From DATLLJ01 sp965229885 (lineage in GTDB: Bacteria > Acidobacteriota > Vicinamibacteria > Vicinamibacterales > CAVVIG01): 64,000 bases of DNA. A program made the position numbers and the translations under genes. Under the pieces are notes generated by a model, which searched no databases, had not been told where the DNA came from, and saw nothing but the letters and a program-made list of their open reading frames with translations. The stretch covers positions 248,001 through 312,000 of the forward strand of contig CBDDJX010000002.1 of NCBI GenBank assembly GCA_965229885.1, written 5' to 3'. Shown here one piece after another: positions 26,844 through 35,664 of the stretch (within the stretch, counting starts at the first letter, position 1; the number at the start of each line of letters is the position of its first letter).

Positions 26844-28043
26844 ATGGTCATTCTCGGCCTCGCGTACGCCTGCTCGACGAACAGACAGGCGATCGCGTTT
26901 CGCACCGTCGCCTGGGGCCTCGGCTTTCAGATCGTGTTCGCGCTCGTCGTGCTGAAGACAACGGCCGGCGCTGCGTTGTTCACGACCCTGGGCAACGGCT
27001 TCAATCATCTGGTGGGCTTCGCCGGTGTCGGCGCCACGTTCGTCTTCGGGCCACTTGCGGATACCAGCGCGTGGGGCCAGAACACCGGAGTGCTCGGCCC
27101 CGGCGCCTCCGGCGTGCTGATCGCGTTCCAGGTCCTGCCAATCATCATCTTCGTCGCGGCCCTCATGGCCGTGCTGTATCACCTGGGCGTCATGCAGGTT
27201 GCGGTCCGCGTGTTCGCCGTGCTCATGCATCGGATGATGCGCGCGAGCGGCGCTGAGTCATTGAACATCGCAGCGAGCGTCTTCTTGAGCATGACCGAAG
27301 CGCCGCTGACGATCCGTCCCTATCTGCCGGATCTGACCGAGTCCGAGTTGATGACGATCATGACCTGCGGTCTGGCGCACGTTTCAGGCGGCATGATGGC
27401 AGCGTATCTGCTATTTGGCGTCGAGGCCAGGCACCTGCTGGCTGCCGTCATCATGACCGCGCCCGGGACGCTCGTCATCGCGAAAATGCTCGTGCCCGAA
27501 ACCGGCGTGCCCATGACCATGGGGTCCGTCCGGCTCGAGACGGAGCGGACCGACGTCAACGTTATCGACGAGGCGGCGCGAGGGACGGGGGAGGGCCTGA
27601 TGCTCGCGCTGAACGTCGGTGCGATGCTGATTTCATTCATTGCCCTCATCGCGCTCGTCAACGCGGTGCTCGGCCTCGTGCACCTCAGTCTCCAGCAGCT
27701 GTTCGGCTGGGTGCTGGCCCCCGTCGCCTGGAGCATGGGCGACCCCTGGCGCGACGCGCCGACCATCGGCAATCTGCTCGGCACGCGCATGGTGCTCAAC
27801 GAGTTTATCGCCTACTCGCAGTTCGGTCCGTTGAAAGAGATGATCGATCCCAGGTCATTTACGATCGCGACCTTCGCGCTGTGCGGATTCGCCAACTTCG
27901 GATCGATCGGCATCCAGATTAGCGGCATCGGGGCGGTGGCGCCGAACCGCCGGCACGATCTGGCCCGGCTCGGCCTGCGCGCGATGTTTGCCGGCACGCT
28001 GGCGAACTTCATGACGGCGACGATCGCGGGTTTCCTTCTCTGA
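26844..28043 (+). CDS. concentrative nucleoside transporter (NupC/CNT family)
   Basis: 399 residues from ATG 26844. The CNT core is clear: FAGVGATFVFGPLADTSAWG, the gate and nucleoside-binding helices with ASVFLSMTEAPLTIRPYL, the second half GTRMVLNEFIAYSQFGPLKE, and ALCGFANFGSIGIQISGIGA. It imports nucleosides with Na+ or H+. The first membrane helix starts almost at once (MVILGLAYACSTNRQAI), so about 10 residues usual for the family may be missing. The start lies only 15 bp from the divergent HEAT start, leaving no room for a promoter. That suggests a rearrangement or an upstream start without a usual codon. Confidence 0.88.
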   Translation: MVILGLAYACSTNRQAIAFRTVAWGLGFQIVFALVVLKTTAGAALFTTLGNGFNHLVGFAGVGATFVFGPLADTSAWGQNTGVLGPGASGVLIAFQVLPIIIFVAALMAVLYHLGVMQVAVRVFAVLMHRMMRASGAESLNIAASVFLSMTEAPLTIRPYLPDLTESELMTIMTCGLAHVSGGMMAAYLLFGVEARHLLAAVIMTAPGTLVIAKMLVPETGVPMTMGSVRLETERTDVNVIDEAARGTGEGLMLALNVGAMLISFIALIALVNAVLGLVHLSLQQLFGWVLAPVAWSMGDPWRDAPTIGNLLGTRMVLNEFIAYSQFGPLKEMIDPRSFTIATFALCGFANFGSIGIQISGIGAVAPNRRHDLARLGLRAMFAGTLANFMTATIAGFLL

Positions 28044-28369
28044 ATTGCAGGATTGCAGGATTCCGAGATCCGCCACGAGACGCATCCGCTCCGGTTCTAC
28101 TCCGTACGCCGGTGGAATGATGCCGCCGCGCCCGCGAGCATGCCGACGCCGCCTTCTCGCGCCTTGAAATGGGCGCCGCGCGCGAAACCGCCGACGGCCT
28201 GGTTGTGACCGGCTGCAAGTCGGAAGGCCATCGCAGGTTCACGCGCATCGCGACGTCGCGGACGCCGACGCGCCGGCGCCTCCCTGCGGCGCCTGTCGCC
28301 AGGTTCCGTGGGAGTTTCTTCCGCTGCCTTTCGACGCGAGACTCCTTTAGCAACCTGTACAATTGTTCC
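28044..28369. other. intergenic region, no gene seen
   Basis: 326 bp between the transporter and mtnA. It opens with a short 8-bp tandem repeat (ATTGCAGG twice, 28045-28060 region). The rest is GC-rich with open frames on both strands that show no family character. TACAAT just before the mtnA start could be a -10 element of a nearly leaderless message, but there is no matching -35. Confidence 0.4.
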
Positions 28370-29431
28370 ATGCTTCCGACGATTGTGAAGGAAGACGACG
28401 CGGTCGTCATGGTCGACCAGCGCAGGCTGCCGGTGCAGGAGATCTATGTGCGCTGCCGGACGGCCGCTGAGGTCGCCAGGGCGATCAGAACCATGGTCAT
28501 TCGCGGCGCGCCGGCCATCGGCGTCGCCGCCGCCTTCGGGATCGCGCTCGGGATGCGGAAGAGCGCGGCGACTGGCACGCAGAAATTCGCGGCCGAGTTC
28601 CACAAGACCTGCGAGCTGATGGCGAGCACGAGGCCCACCGCAGTTAACTTGTTCTGGGCCATCGAGCGGATGAAGCGGGTGGCCGCGGCCGCGGCCGCGG
28701 CCGGCGCATCGGTGGAGCAAATCCAGGACCGTCTCGACCACGAAGCGCAGGCGATTCACGACGAAGACGTCGCGAGCTGCCGTGCCATGGGCGCGTTCGG
28801 CGCGCAGGTGGTCCCCGCCGACGCGAAAATCCTCACGCACTGCAATGCGGGCGCGTTGGCGACGGCCGGCTACGGCACCGCGCTTGGCGTCATCCGCGGC
28901 TCCGTTGAAGCCGGCAAGCATGTGACGGTGTTCGCCGACGAGACGCGGCCGTTTCTCCAGGGCGCACGGCTCACCGCCTGGGAGCTCGTCCGGGACGGCA
29001 TCGAGACCACCGTCATCACGGACAGTATGGCGGGGGCGTTGATGCGGCAAGGCGGCGTCAATTTCGTTGTCGTCGGCGCCGATCGCATTGCGGCCAACGG
29101 CGATACCGCGAACAAGATCGGCACCTACAGCGTCGCCGTGCTGGCGCGCGAGCACGACATTCCGTTCTACGTCGCGGCGCCCTTGTCGACGATCGATCTG
29201 AAGACTTCAGATGGCTCGCGCATTCCGATCGAAGAGCGCAATACCAGGGAAGTGACGCATGTGGCGGGAACGCAGCTCGCGGCCACCGGCGCATTGATCT
29301 GGAACCCCGCCTTCGATGTGACGCCGCACCGCTTCATCAGCGGTATCATCACCGAGCGCGGGATTTGTCGTGCGCCGTACACGGAATCGCTGCGTGCGGC
29401 GTGCGATGCCGAACCGTCGGCACGTTCCTGA
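28370..29431 (+). CDS. mtnA: S-methyl-5-thioribose-1-phosphate isomerase
   Basis: 353 residues from ATG 28370; the longer open frame upstream is not conserved-looking. Family signatures: MVIRGAPAIGVAAAFGIALG, catalytic C158 in LTHCNAGALATAGYGTALG, and catalytic D238 in VVVGADRIAANGDTANKIGT. It interconverts methylthioribose-1-phosphate and methylthioribulose-1-phosphate in methionine salvage. No other salvage gene is nearby. tsaD follows on the same strand after about 50 bp. Confidence 0.95.
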   Translation: MLPTIVKEDDAVVMVDQRRLPVQEIYVRCRTAAEVARAIRTMVIRGAPAIGVAAAFGIALGMRKSAATGTQKFAAEFHKTCELMASTRPTAVNLFWAIERMKRVAAAAAAAGASVEQIQDRLDHEAQAIHDEDVASCRAMGAFGAQVVPADAKILTHCNAGALATAGYGTALGVIRGSVEAGKHVTVFADETRPFLQGARLTAWELVRDGIETTVITDSMAGALMRQGGVNFVVVGADRIAANGDTANKIGTYSVAVLAREHDIPFYVAAPLSTIDLKTSDGSRIPIEERNTREVTHVAGTQLAATGALIWNPAFDVTPHRFISGIITERGICRAPYTESLRAACDAEPSARS

Positions 29432-29480
29432 GCGACGGCTCTTCATCACGCGAACACGAAGACCCGAATCACACGAACTC

Positions 29481-30566
29481 ATGCTCATTCTCGGTATCGA
29501 AACATCCTGCGACGAAACCTCGGCGGCGGTCGTTGAGGAAACCGGTGATGTCAACCGTCCCTGGGCCATCCGCTCGAACGTGGTCGCGTCCCAGATTGCT
29601 ATTCATCGGGAATGGGGCGGCGTTGTGCCGGAGCTCGCGTCGCGTCAGCACATTCGCGATATCTGCGGCGTCGTGGAACGCGCCCTCGAAGACGCCAGCG
29701 CCGTCTGGAGCGATCTGGGCGCGGTGGCTGTCACTCAGGGGCCCGGTCTGGTGGGATCGCTGCTGGTCGGCGTCGCGTTCGCGAAGGCGTCCGCTGCGGC
29801 CGCCGGCCTGCCGCTCGTCGCGGTTCATCATCTGGCCGGACACATCGAGTCGCTTGTTCTGCAAAATGGCGAGCTCCCGCTTCCGGCCGTGGTGCTTGTC
29901 GTGTCGGGCGGCCACACGAGCCTGTATCTCGTGCCGCAGGCCGGTCATTACGAGCTCCTCAGCCGTACAAGAGACGATGCGGCCGGTGAAGCCTATGACA
30001 AGGTGGCAAAGCTGCTCGGCCTGGGATATCCGGGGGGGCCGGTGATCGATCGGCTCGCGGCCACCGGGAACGATCGCGCTGTGGCGCTGCCGACGACGCG
30101 GCTGACGCATGCTGACCGGAACGCTCCCACGTTGAAGGGCGACCTCGATTTCAGCTTCAGCGGCCTGAAGACGGCGGTACTGCGATATGTCCGTAAAAAG
30201 GGGACGGGAGTCGTTTCGCCGGTAGGCCGAAACGACTCCCGTCCCCTTTTTACGGAAAGCGAAATTGCTGACATCTGTGCGAGTTTTCAACGCGTCGTCG
30301 TGACGGTGCTGATCGATCGATCGTTCGACGCGGCACGGCGGTGCCAGGCGAAAAGCATCGGTATCGCTGGCGGCGTCTCCGCCAATAGTCGCCTGCGCGC
30401 CGAGCTGCAGGAACATGGCCGCTTGCGAGAGATGCCAACCTTTCTGCCCGGCCTGGCGTTGTCGACCGACAACGCCGCGATGATCGCTGCCGCGGGCCTG
30501 CGGAAATTTCGCGCCGGCATCACGGCGCCCGCTGATTTGAACGCGGATGCATCGCTGGTGCTCTGA
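29481..30566 (+). CDS. tsaD: tRNA N6-adenosine threonylcarbamoyltransferase, with palindromic insertion
   Basis: 361 residues from ATG 29481. The Kae1/TsaD ASKHA fold is evident: GIETSCDETSAAVVEETG, metal ligands H117 and H121 in VHHLAGHIES, VVSGGHTSLYLV, FSFSGLKTAVLRYV, GIAGGVSANSRLRAEL, and STDNAAMIAAAG. It makes t6A37 in ANN-decoding tRNAs and is essential in most bacteria. Between RYVRK and ESEIADICASF about 20 extra residues (KGTGVVSPVGRNDSRPLF) are encoded by a perfect DNA palindrome that keeps the frame. This explains why the protein is longer than the usual ~340. The insertion lies on a helix-loop away from the metal site, so activity is plausible. Confidence 0.95.
   Translation: MLILGIETSCDETSAAVVEETGDVNRPWAIRSNVVASQIAIHREWGGVVPELASRQHIRDICGVVERALEDASAVWSDLGAVAVTQGPGLVGSLLVGVAFAKASAAAAGLPLVAVHHLAGHIESLVLQNGELPLPAVVLVVSGGHTSLYLVPQAGHYELLSRTRDDAAGEAYDKVAKLLGLGYPGGPVIDRLAATGNDRAVALPTTRLTHADRNAPTLKGDLDFSFSGLKTAVLRYVRKKGTGVVSPVGRNDSRPLFTESEIADICASFQRVVVTVLIDRSFDAARRCQAKSIGIAGGVSANSRLRAELQEHGRLREMPTFLPGLALSTDNAAMIAAAGLRKFRAGITAPADLNADASLVL
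30191..30255. repeat. 65-bp perfect palindrome inserted in tsaD
   Basis: Left arm 30191-30218 and right arm 30228-30255 are perfectly complementary over 28 nt, beginning CCGTAAAAAGGGGACGGGAG, with a 9-nt loop CCGGTAGGC. The element is in frame with tsaD and contributes no stop codon. The sequence (A-run, GGGGACGGGAGTCGTTTC) is unlike the local coding style. It resembles REP-type or Rickettsia-palindromic-element-like insertions. No second copy was found in this window. Confidence 0.9.
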
Positions 30567-30592
30567 CCAGATAGGCAGATGGATCTGAGGAT

Positions 30593-31048
30593 TTGAGGAG
30601 CTACCCCGAGCGGCCGATCGTGGGCGTGGGTGCCGTTGTGCTGGATGGCGGCCGCGTGCTGCTGGTGAGCCGCGCACACGAGCCGCTCAAGGGCGAGTGG
30701 AGCGTGCCCGGCGGGGTCGTCGAACTCGGCGAGACACTCGAAGAAGCGATTCGCCGTGAGGTTCGCGAGGAGACATGCCTCCACATCGAGGTCGGACCCA
30801 TCGTCGACGTGCTGGACCGCATTGAGCACGATCCGGCCGGCCGAGTCACATTTCACTACGTCCTCGTCGACTTCGTCTGTAGGTCGGTGAGCGGTACGCT
30901 GCAATGCGCATCGGATGCCGAGGACGCGACGTGGGCCGAGCGCGCCGACCTTGGTCGCTACGGCGTCGCGGACGCGACGATCGGCGTCATCGACAAGGCC
31001 ATCGCCAGCCGATCAGCCAGGTGGACGCCGCATGAAGGGCGGAACTAG
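30593..31048 (+). CDS. NUDIX hydrolase
   Basis: 151 residues from TTG 30593. The Nudix box runs from G41 to about L63: G-x5-E at 41-47, then REVREE at 55-60. The residue that is normally Gly after EEx is Cys62 here. The N-terminal strand IVGVGAVVLDGGRVLLVSRA and the following HYVLVDFVC complete the fold. Closest in style to ADP-ribose/NADH pyrophosphatase-like members; the substrate cannot be assigned. It sits between tsaD and an ABC ATPase whose start is 3 bp downstream, so co-transcription is likely. Confidence 0.88.
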   Translation: MRSYPERPIVGVGAVVLDGGRVLLVSRAHEPLKGEWSVPGGVVELGETLEEAIRREVREETCLHIEVGPIVDVLDRIEHDPAGRVTFHYVLVDFVCRSVSGTLQCASDAEDATWAERADLGRYGVADATIGVIDKAIASRSARWTPHEGRN

Positions 31049-31051
31049 AAA

Positions 31052-31990
31052 GTGGCTGAATCCGTCGCGCCCGTCGTCACGCTCGAAGGCGTCACCGTCG
31101 CGTACGGGCAGCGCGCCGCGTTGAGCAACGTCACCGCCTCGTTTCCGGCGGGCGCGGTCGGTTTGCTCGGACCGAACGGCGCGGGGAAGAGCACGCTCAT
31201 CAGGACGCTCCTCGGCTTTGTCGTGCCCGATCGCGGGCGCATGCAGGTCCTCGGCCTCGATGTGGCGCGTGCGGGGCCCGATATCCGCGCGCGCATCGGG
31301 TACGTGCCGGAAAGCGATGCGCACATTCCCGGGATGAATGCCGTCTCGTTCGTGACGTATTGCGGCGAGCTCGGGGGGCTGCCGCGCGTCGATGCCGTGC
31401 AACGCGCCCACGAGGTGCTGTTCTATGTCGGGCTCGGCGAAGCGCGCTACCGGAACCTCGAGACGTACTCGACCGGCATGAAGCAGCGGATCAAGCTGGC
31501 GCAGGCGCTTGTCCACGATCCCGACCTGCTCTTCCTCGACGAGCCCACCAACGGGATGGACCCCAAGGGGCGCGACGAGATGCTCGAACTGGTCCACGAT
31601 CTCGGCCACGAGAAAGGCGTGAACCTGATTCTGTCGTCGCATCTTCTGCCGGACGTCGAATACGCCTGCGACCATGTGGTCATCATCGACAAAGGGCAGG
31701 TGGCCGCGGCGGGGCCGATCGCGGCTCTCAAGCAACCGCGCGGACGGGTCTTTGAGCTGCGTGTGAAGCCGCCGGCGGGTGGCCTCGAGCCGTTTCTCGC
31801 TCGTCTCACCGCCGCGGGTCTGGAGTGCCACGCGACGGACGAAGACGTCATGCGCGTATTCGTTCTCGGCGACGGCGGCGCTCGCGACGTGTTTGCCGTC
31901 GCGGCGTCGGCGGGCGCCCAGGTACGGCATCTTCGTCCGAGCGTGCCGACGCTTGAAGACGTGTTCGCCAAGGCCCTGGGACAGGAATGA
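31052..31990 (+). CDS. ABC transporter ATP-binding protein
   Basis: 312 residues from GTG 31052. Walker A GPNGAGKST at about 40-48, signature-type YSTGMKQRIKLAQAL, Walker B LLFLDEPTNGMD, and a switch His in LSSHLLPDVE. After the NBD comes a ~90-residue C-terminal domain typical of ABC-2 exporters of the Nat/Ccm type. It is followed by a permease after 11 bp. Its substrate is unknown; the pair belongs to the export type that remodels membranes or exports lipids or peptides. Confidence 0.92.
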   Translation: MAESVAPVVTLEGVTVAYGQRAALSNVTASFPAGAVGLLGPNGAGKSTLIRTLLGFVVPDRGRMQVLGLDVARAGPDIRARIGYVPESDAHIPGMNAVSFVTYCGELGGLPRVDAVQRAHEVLFYVGLGEARYRNLETYSTGMKQRIKLAQALVHDPDLLFLDEPTNGMDPKGRDEMLELVHDLGHEKGVNLILSSHLLPDVEYACDHVVIIDKGQVAAAGPIAALKQPRGRVFELRVKPPAGGLEPFLARLTAAGLECHATDEDVMRVFVLGDGGARDVFAVAASAGAQVRHLRPSVPTLEDVFAKALGQE

Positions 31991-32001
31991 CGGTGTGACC
32001 C

Positions 32002-32841
32002 ATGCCTATTCATGATCAGGGGTATCGCCGGTACCAGGGCCCACGGACGCCGCGGGGTTGCGCGTGGGCCGTCATTACGACGGCCGGCCTGCGCACCTTC
32101 TTCGGGAAGCGCGCCTTCCTCGCGCTGCTCCTGCTGTCCTGGCTGCCGTTCGTGGTTCGCACGGTGCAGATATACGCCGCGGCCAATTTTCCGCAGATGG
32201 CCTTCATGGCGCCGACCGCCGAAACGTTCAGGCAGTTCATGAGCCAGCAGGATCCCTTCGTGTTCTTCGTCACCGTGTATGTGGGTGCGGGGCTCATCGC
32301 CAACGATCGGCGGGCCAATGCGCTGCAGATCTATCTGTCGAAGCCGATCTCGCGGGGCGACTACGTGCTGGGCAAAATGGCGATCCTGATGACGTTCCTG
32401 CTGATGGTCACGTGGCTGCCCGCCACTATGCTGCTCCTGGTGCAGGTGTCATTCGCTGGCAGTCTCACCTTCCTCAAGAGCAATCTGTATCTCTTTCCGG
32501 CGATCACCGTGTTGGCGCTCGTCGAGGTCACGATGGTGTCGGCGGCGATGCTCGCGCTGTCGTCGCTCTCGAACAACAGCCGGTTCGTCGGCATCCTGTA
32601 TGCCGGGCTGATCTTTTTCAGTGACGCCCTGTTTAGAGTCCTGAGAGCGGTCACCGGTGAATCCCGCCTCTCGTGGGTGTCGTTCGGCAACAATCTCGCG
32701 CAGATCGGGGACGCGATGTTTCGCGTGCCGCTGCGCTATTCCACGCCCTGGCCCGTGTCGTTGCTCATGGTGGTCGTGCTCGTCGTGGCTTCCGGGATGA
32801 TTCTCGAGAAGCGCGTGCGCGGCGTCGAAGTGATCGCGTGA
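32002..32841 (+). CDS. ABC-2 type permease
   Basis: 279 residues with about six membrane segments, including AFLALLLLSWLPFVVRTVQI, MAILMTFLLMVTWLPATMLL and VSLLMVVVLVVASGMILEK. The cytoplasmic stretch NDRRANALQIYLSKPISRGD is the ABC-2 coupling region. It partners the upstream ATPase. Its stop overlaps the GTG start of the next ATPase by 4 bp. Confidence 0.85.
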   Translation: MPIHDQGYRRYQGPRTPRGCAWAVITTAGLRTFFGKRAFLALLLLSWLPFVVRTVQIYAAANFPQMAFMAPTAETFRQFMSQQDPFVFFVTVYVGAGLIANDRRANALQIYLSKPISRGDYVLGKMAILMTFLLMVTWLPATMLLLVQVSFAGSLTFLKSNLYLFPAITVLALVEVTMVSAAMLALSSLSNNSRFVGILYAGLIFFSDALFRVLRAVTGESRLSWVSFGNNLAQIGDAMFRVPLRYSTPWPVSLLMVVVLVVASGMILEKRVRGVEVIA

Positions 32842-33764
32842 GGGCCGGCATTATCGTTGCCGAGCACCTGTCGAAGTGGTACGGCCAGGTGATCGGCCTC
32901 AATGACGTGACGCTCTCGGTGCCGCCCGGCATCACCGGCCTTCTGGGGCCGAATGGCGCGGGCAAGTCCACGCTCATGAAGATCATCACCGGCCAGCTCA
33001 AACCCAGCCAGGGCACGATCACCGTCCTCGGTGAGCCGATCTGGGGCAATCCCATGCTCTATGACCGCATCGGGTTCTGCCCGGAGCAGGATGCGTTCTA
33101 TGAACGCATGACCGGCCTGGAATGGGTGACCGCGCTCGTGCGCCTCAACGGCGTTGACGACGCCCTTGCAGGCCGGCTGGCGCGGCGCGCGCTAGAGCTC
33201 GTCGAACTGACCGACGCGGCCAACAAGAAAATCGGCGCCTACAGCAAGGGCATGCGCCAGCGCGTGAAGATGGCGCAGGCGCTCGTGCACGATCCGGAGC
33301 TCGTCGTGCTCGACGAGCCACTCTCCGGGATGGATCCGATCGTGCGCCGCAAGACGATCCGCATGATCAAGGACTGGGGCCGCCAGGGGAAAAGCATTCT
33401 CGTCTCGAGCCACATCCTGCACGAAATCGAAGCGATGACGTCGAATATTCTGCTGATCAATCACGGCCGCATTCTGGCAGAAGGCGACGTGCATGAGATT
33501 CGCGATCTGATCGATGAGCACCCGCACACCGTCTACATCAGGGCGGAGCAGACACGTGCGCTCGCGCGCGAATTTCTCTCGTACGACGACGTGCTCAGCC
33601 TGAAGTTTGAGGGTGACGCCGTGGTCGTCGAGACGGGTCGCCCCGACATGTTCTACGCGCGCCTGACGGCGCTCGCGGCCTCCGGTGAGCTCGGCACGAT
33701 TCACGAGGTCGCCTCGCCGGACGACAACCTCCAGGCCGTCTTCGAGTATCTGGTGAAGTCGTGA
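32838..33764 (+). CDS. ABC transporter ATP-binding protein
   Basis: 308 residues from GTG 32838, overlapping the permease stop (GTGA). Walker A GPNGAGKST at about 37-45, signature YSKGMRQRVKMAQAL, Walker B LVVLDEPLSGMD, and LVSSHILHEIEAM. It is a second ATPase of the same class as the one at 31052, suggesting a tandem duplication of an ATPase-permease module. A C-terminal accessory domain follows from about residue 220. Confidence 0.92.
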   Translation: MRAGIIVAEHLSKWYGQVIGLNDVTLSVPPGITGLLGPNGAGKSTLMKIITGQLKPSQGTITVLGEPIWGNPMLYDRIGFCPEQDAFYERMTGLEWVTALVRLNGVDDALAGRLARRALELVELTDAANKKIGAYSKGMRQRVKMAQALVHDPELVVLDEPLSGMDPIVRRKTIRMIKDWGRQGKSILVSSHILHEIEAMTSNILLINHGRILAEGDVHEIRDLIDEHPHTVYIRAEQTRALAREFLSYDDVLSLKFEGDAVVVETGRPDMFYARLTALAASGELGTIHEVASPDDNLQAVFEYLVKS

Positions 33765-34618
33765 CAATCATGACAGGCATGACAGGGCCGGCGCGATCTC
33801 GACCGGCGCTGTTGACGTCAGCCGCGCGTATCTTCGATCTGTCGCTCGGGCAGATGCTGTGGTCACGCCGGTCCCTGTTTCTCGGGCTCGCGGTCGGCAT
33901 CCCGGTCGTGCTGGCGGCGGCGCTCCGTCTGGCGGAGATCGCCGGGCTTCTCTTCACGTTCGACCGTCCGCGTCCGGCCGGGACGATGGTGTACGGCATG
34001 ATGATCTGGCTGATCTACGTCAGGTTCCTCGTTCCGGTGCTCGGGGTGTTCTACGGGACATCTCTTATTGCGGACGAAGTCGATGACAGGACGCTGACGT
34101 ATCTCTTCACGCGTCCGATTCAGCGCAGCGCGGTCGTCATCGGCAAGTACCTCGCGTACCTGGTCTGCACGCTCCTCCTGCTGCTGCCATCAGTCGTGGT
34201 CGTGTTCTTCCTGGCGGTGCCGCTCGGCCACCGCGCCACGATCGCCCAGATGTTCCCGACGTTGCTGACGGATTTGGGGATGCTGGCCTTCGGGCTGGCG
34301 GCCTACGGCGCGGTCTTCGCGCTTGTCGGCGCGCGTCTCAAGCGTCCGCTGGTGGTTGGCTTGCTGTTCGCGCTCGGCTGGGAGCCGGCTGTCCTCGTCG
34401 CCCCTGGATACTTGAAGCGCATGACCGTCGCGTACTATCTGCAGGGGCTCGTCAGGCACGAGATGCCGCCGAACAGCCCGGGCGCCGCGCTGCTGCAGAT
34501 CTTCCGCGAGCTCCCGCCACTATCGACCAGCCTCATCGGCCTGGCCGTCATTGTCGGGTTGGGGCTGTGGCTCGCCGGGCGGACCGTCGAACGCCGGGAA
34601 TACGTGCTCGAACAATAG
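33761..34618 (+). CDS. ABC-2 type permease
   Basis: 285 residues from GTG 33761, overlapping the ATPase stop by 4 bp. About six membrane segments (LFLGLAVGIPVVLAAALRL, LVCTLLLLLPSVVVVFFLAV, LIGLAVIVGLGLWLAGRTV). Contains ADEVDDRTLTYLFTRPIQRS, the same coupling motif as the first permease. Likely partner of the ATPase at 32838. The two modules may form one heteromeric exporter or two transporters. Confidence 0.85.
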   Translation: MTIMTGMTGPARSRPALLTSAARIFDLSLGQMLWSRRSLFLGLAVGIPVVLAAALRLAEIAGLLFTFDRPRPAGTMVYGMMIWLIYVRFLVPVLGVFYGTSLIADEVDDRTLTYLFTRPIQRSAVVIGKYLAYLVCTLLLLLPSVVVVFFLAVPLGHRATIAQMFPTLLTDLGMLAFGLAAYGAVFALVGARLKRPLVVGLLFALGWEPAVLVAPGYLKRMTVAYYLQGLVRHEMPPNSPGAALLQIFRELPPLSTSLIGLAVIVGLGLWLAGRTVERREYVLEQ

Positions 34619-34658
34619 CGCCCTCTTCCTCGTATAAGCTTGAGGAGGATTCTTTCCG

Positions 34659-35651
34659 ATGACGACCAGGACGCGCTATGTCGTGATTGCTTCGCTGCTC
34701 GTCGTGATTATCGGAATCGGGACGGGGTTCCTCGCCTACTACACGGGGGTGTCGGGCGGTTTTCAGGTCGATCGCGACGGCCCAGACGAGCTCCAATTCG
34801 TACCCCGGGACGCCGCCATCGTGGCCTACGCGGACGTTCGGGAAATCATGCAGTCTGAGGTCGGCCAGAAAATCCGCCGCGCGACGCCGTTGGCAGAAGA
34901 CGGGCAGGCCCAGTTTCAGGATCAGACCGGCATCAACATCGAATCCGACATCGATAGCGCGACCGCCTCTCTTCAGACGCTGCCTGACGGCACGACGGCC
35001 AGCCTGGTAATCGCGCGCGGCCGCTTCGACGACGTGAGAATCGAAGCGCTGATGCGCGAGCATGGCGCCCAGGTGGAGGACTACAACGGAAAGCGCGTCA
35101 TCGAAACCCGCGATCGTCCGCGGCGGGTCGGCGATACCCTTGCGCTGACGTTTCTTGAATCCGGACTCGTGGCGATCGGCAGCGGACGAGGAGTGCGGGC
35201 AGCCATCGACCTGCAGAAGAGCGGCGAGAACGTCACCAGGAACTCTGAGCTCATGAACCTGGTGCGCTCGCTCGATCGGGGCGATGCGTGGGCGATCGGG
35301 CGGCTCGACGCGCTGCGCGCTGACGAGCGGTTGCCCCGGCACATCGCGAGTCAGCTCTCCGCCATCACGTGGTTTTCGATCAGCAGCGAGTTGGACGTCA
35401 ACATCCACGGCACCGTGCGGGCCGACACGCGCGACGACGAGGCGGCCAACAACCTGCGCGACGTCGTGCGCGGCTTTCTTGCGCTCGCGACGCTTCAGGC
35501 GGGCACCCGGCCTGAGCTACAGATGCTCGCGCAGTCGCTCGAACTCGGTGGCACCGGAAAGAGCGTCGTGCTGTCGTTTTCCATTCCCGGCGCCGTCTTC
35601 GACGCATTCGGCGCAAATCGGGACAGCGCTGAAAAGGCCCCCGCGCGCTGA
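34659..35651 (+). CDS. membrane-anchored DUF3352-like protein
   Basis: 330 residues. One N-terminal membrane helix (YVVIASLLVVIIGIGTGFLA), then a large extracytoplasmic domain with LQFVPRDAAIVAYADVREIM, SLVIARGRFDDVRIEALM and LALTFLESGLVAIGSGRGV. This is the DUF3352-like style of repeated alpha/beta units that start from 'PRDA..YADV' motifs. Function is unknown. A GAGGAGGA site lies just before ATG 34659. It follows the second ABC permease by 40 bp and could be co-transcribed. Confidence 0.7.
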   Translation: MTTRTRYVVIASLLVVIIGIGTGFLAYYTGVSGGFQVDRDGPDELQFVPRDAAIVAYADVREIMQSEVGQKIRRATPLAEDGQAQFQDQTGINIESDIDSATASLQTLPDGTTASLVIARGRFDDVRIEALMREHGAQVEDYNGKRVIETRDRPRRVGDTLALTFLESGLVAIGSGRGVRAAIDLQKSGENVTRNSELMNLVRSLDRGDAWAIGRLDALRADERLPRHIASQLSAITWFSISSELDVNIHGTVRADTRDDEAANNLRDVVRGFLALATLQAGTRPELQMLAQSLELGGTGKSVVLSFSIPGAVFDAFGANRDSAEKAPAR

Positions 35652-35664
35652 TACACTCCCCGGC

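Noticed and set aside
28097..29155. 352-codon minus-strand frame over mtnA
   Set aside because: Antisense shadow of mtnA; its C-terminal part over 28097-28300 has no recognisable motif either.
30191..30255. Rho-independent terminator
   Set aside because: The hairpin is strong but lies inside the tsaD coding frame, is symmetrical in its A/T ends and is followed by the essential C-terminus.
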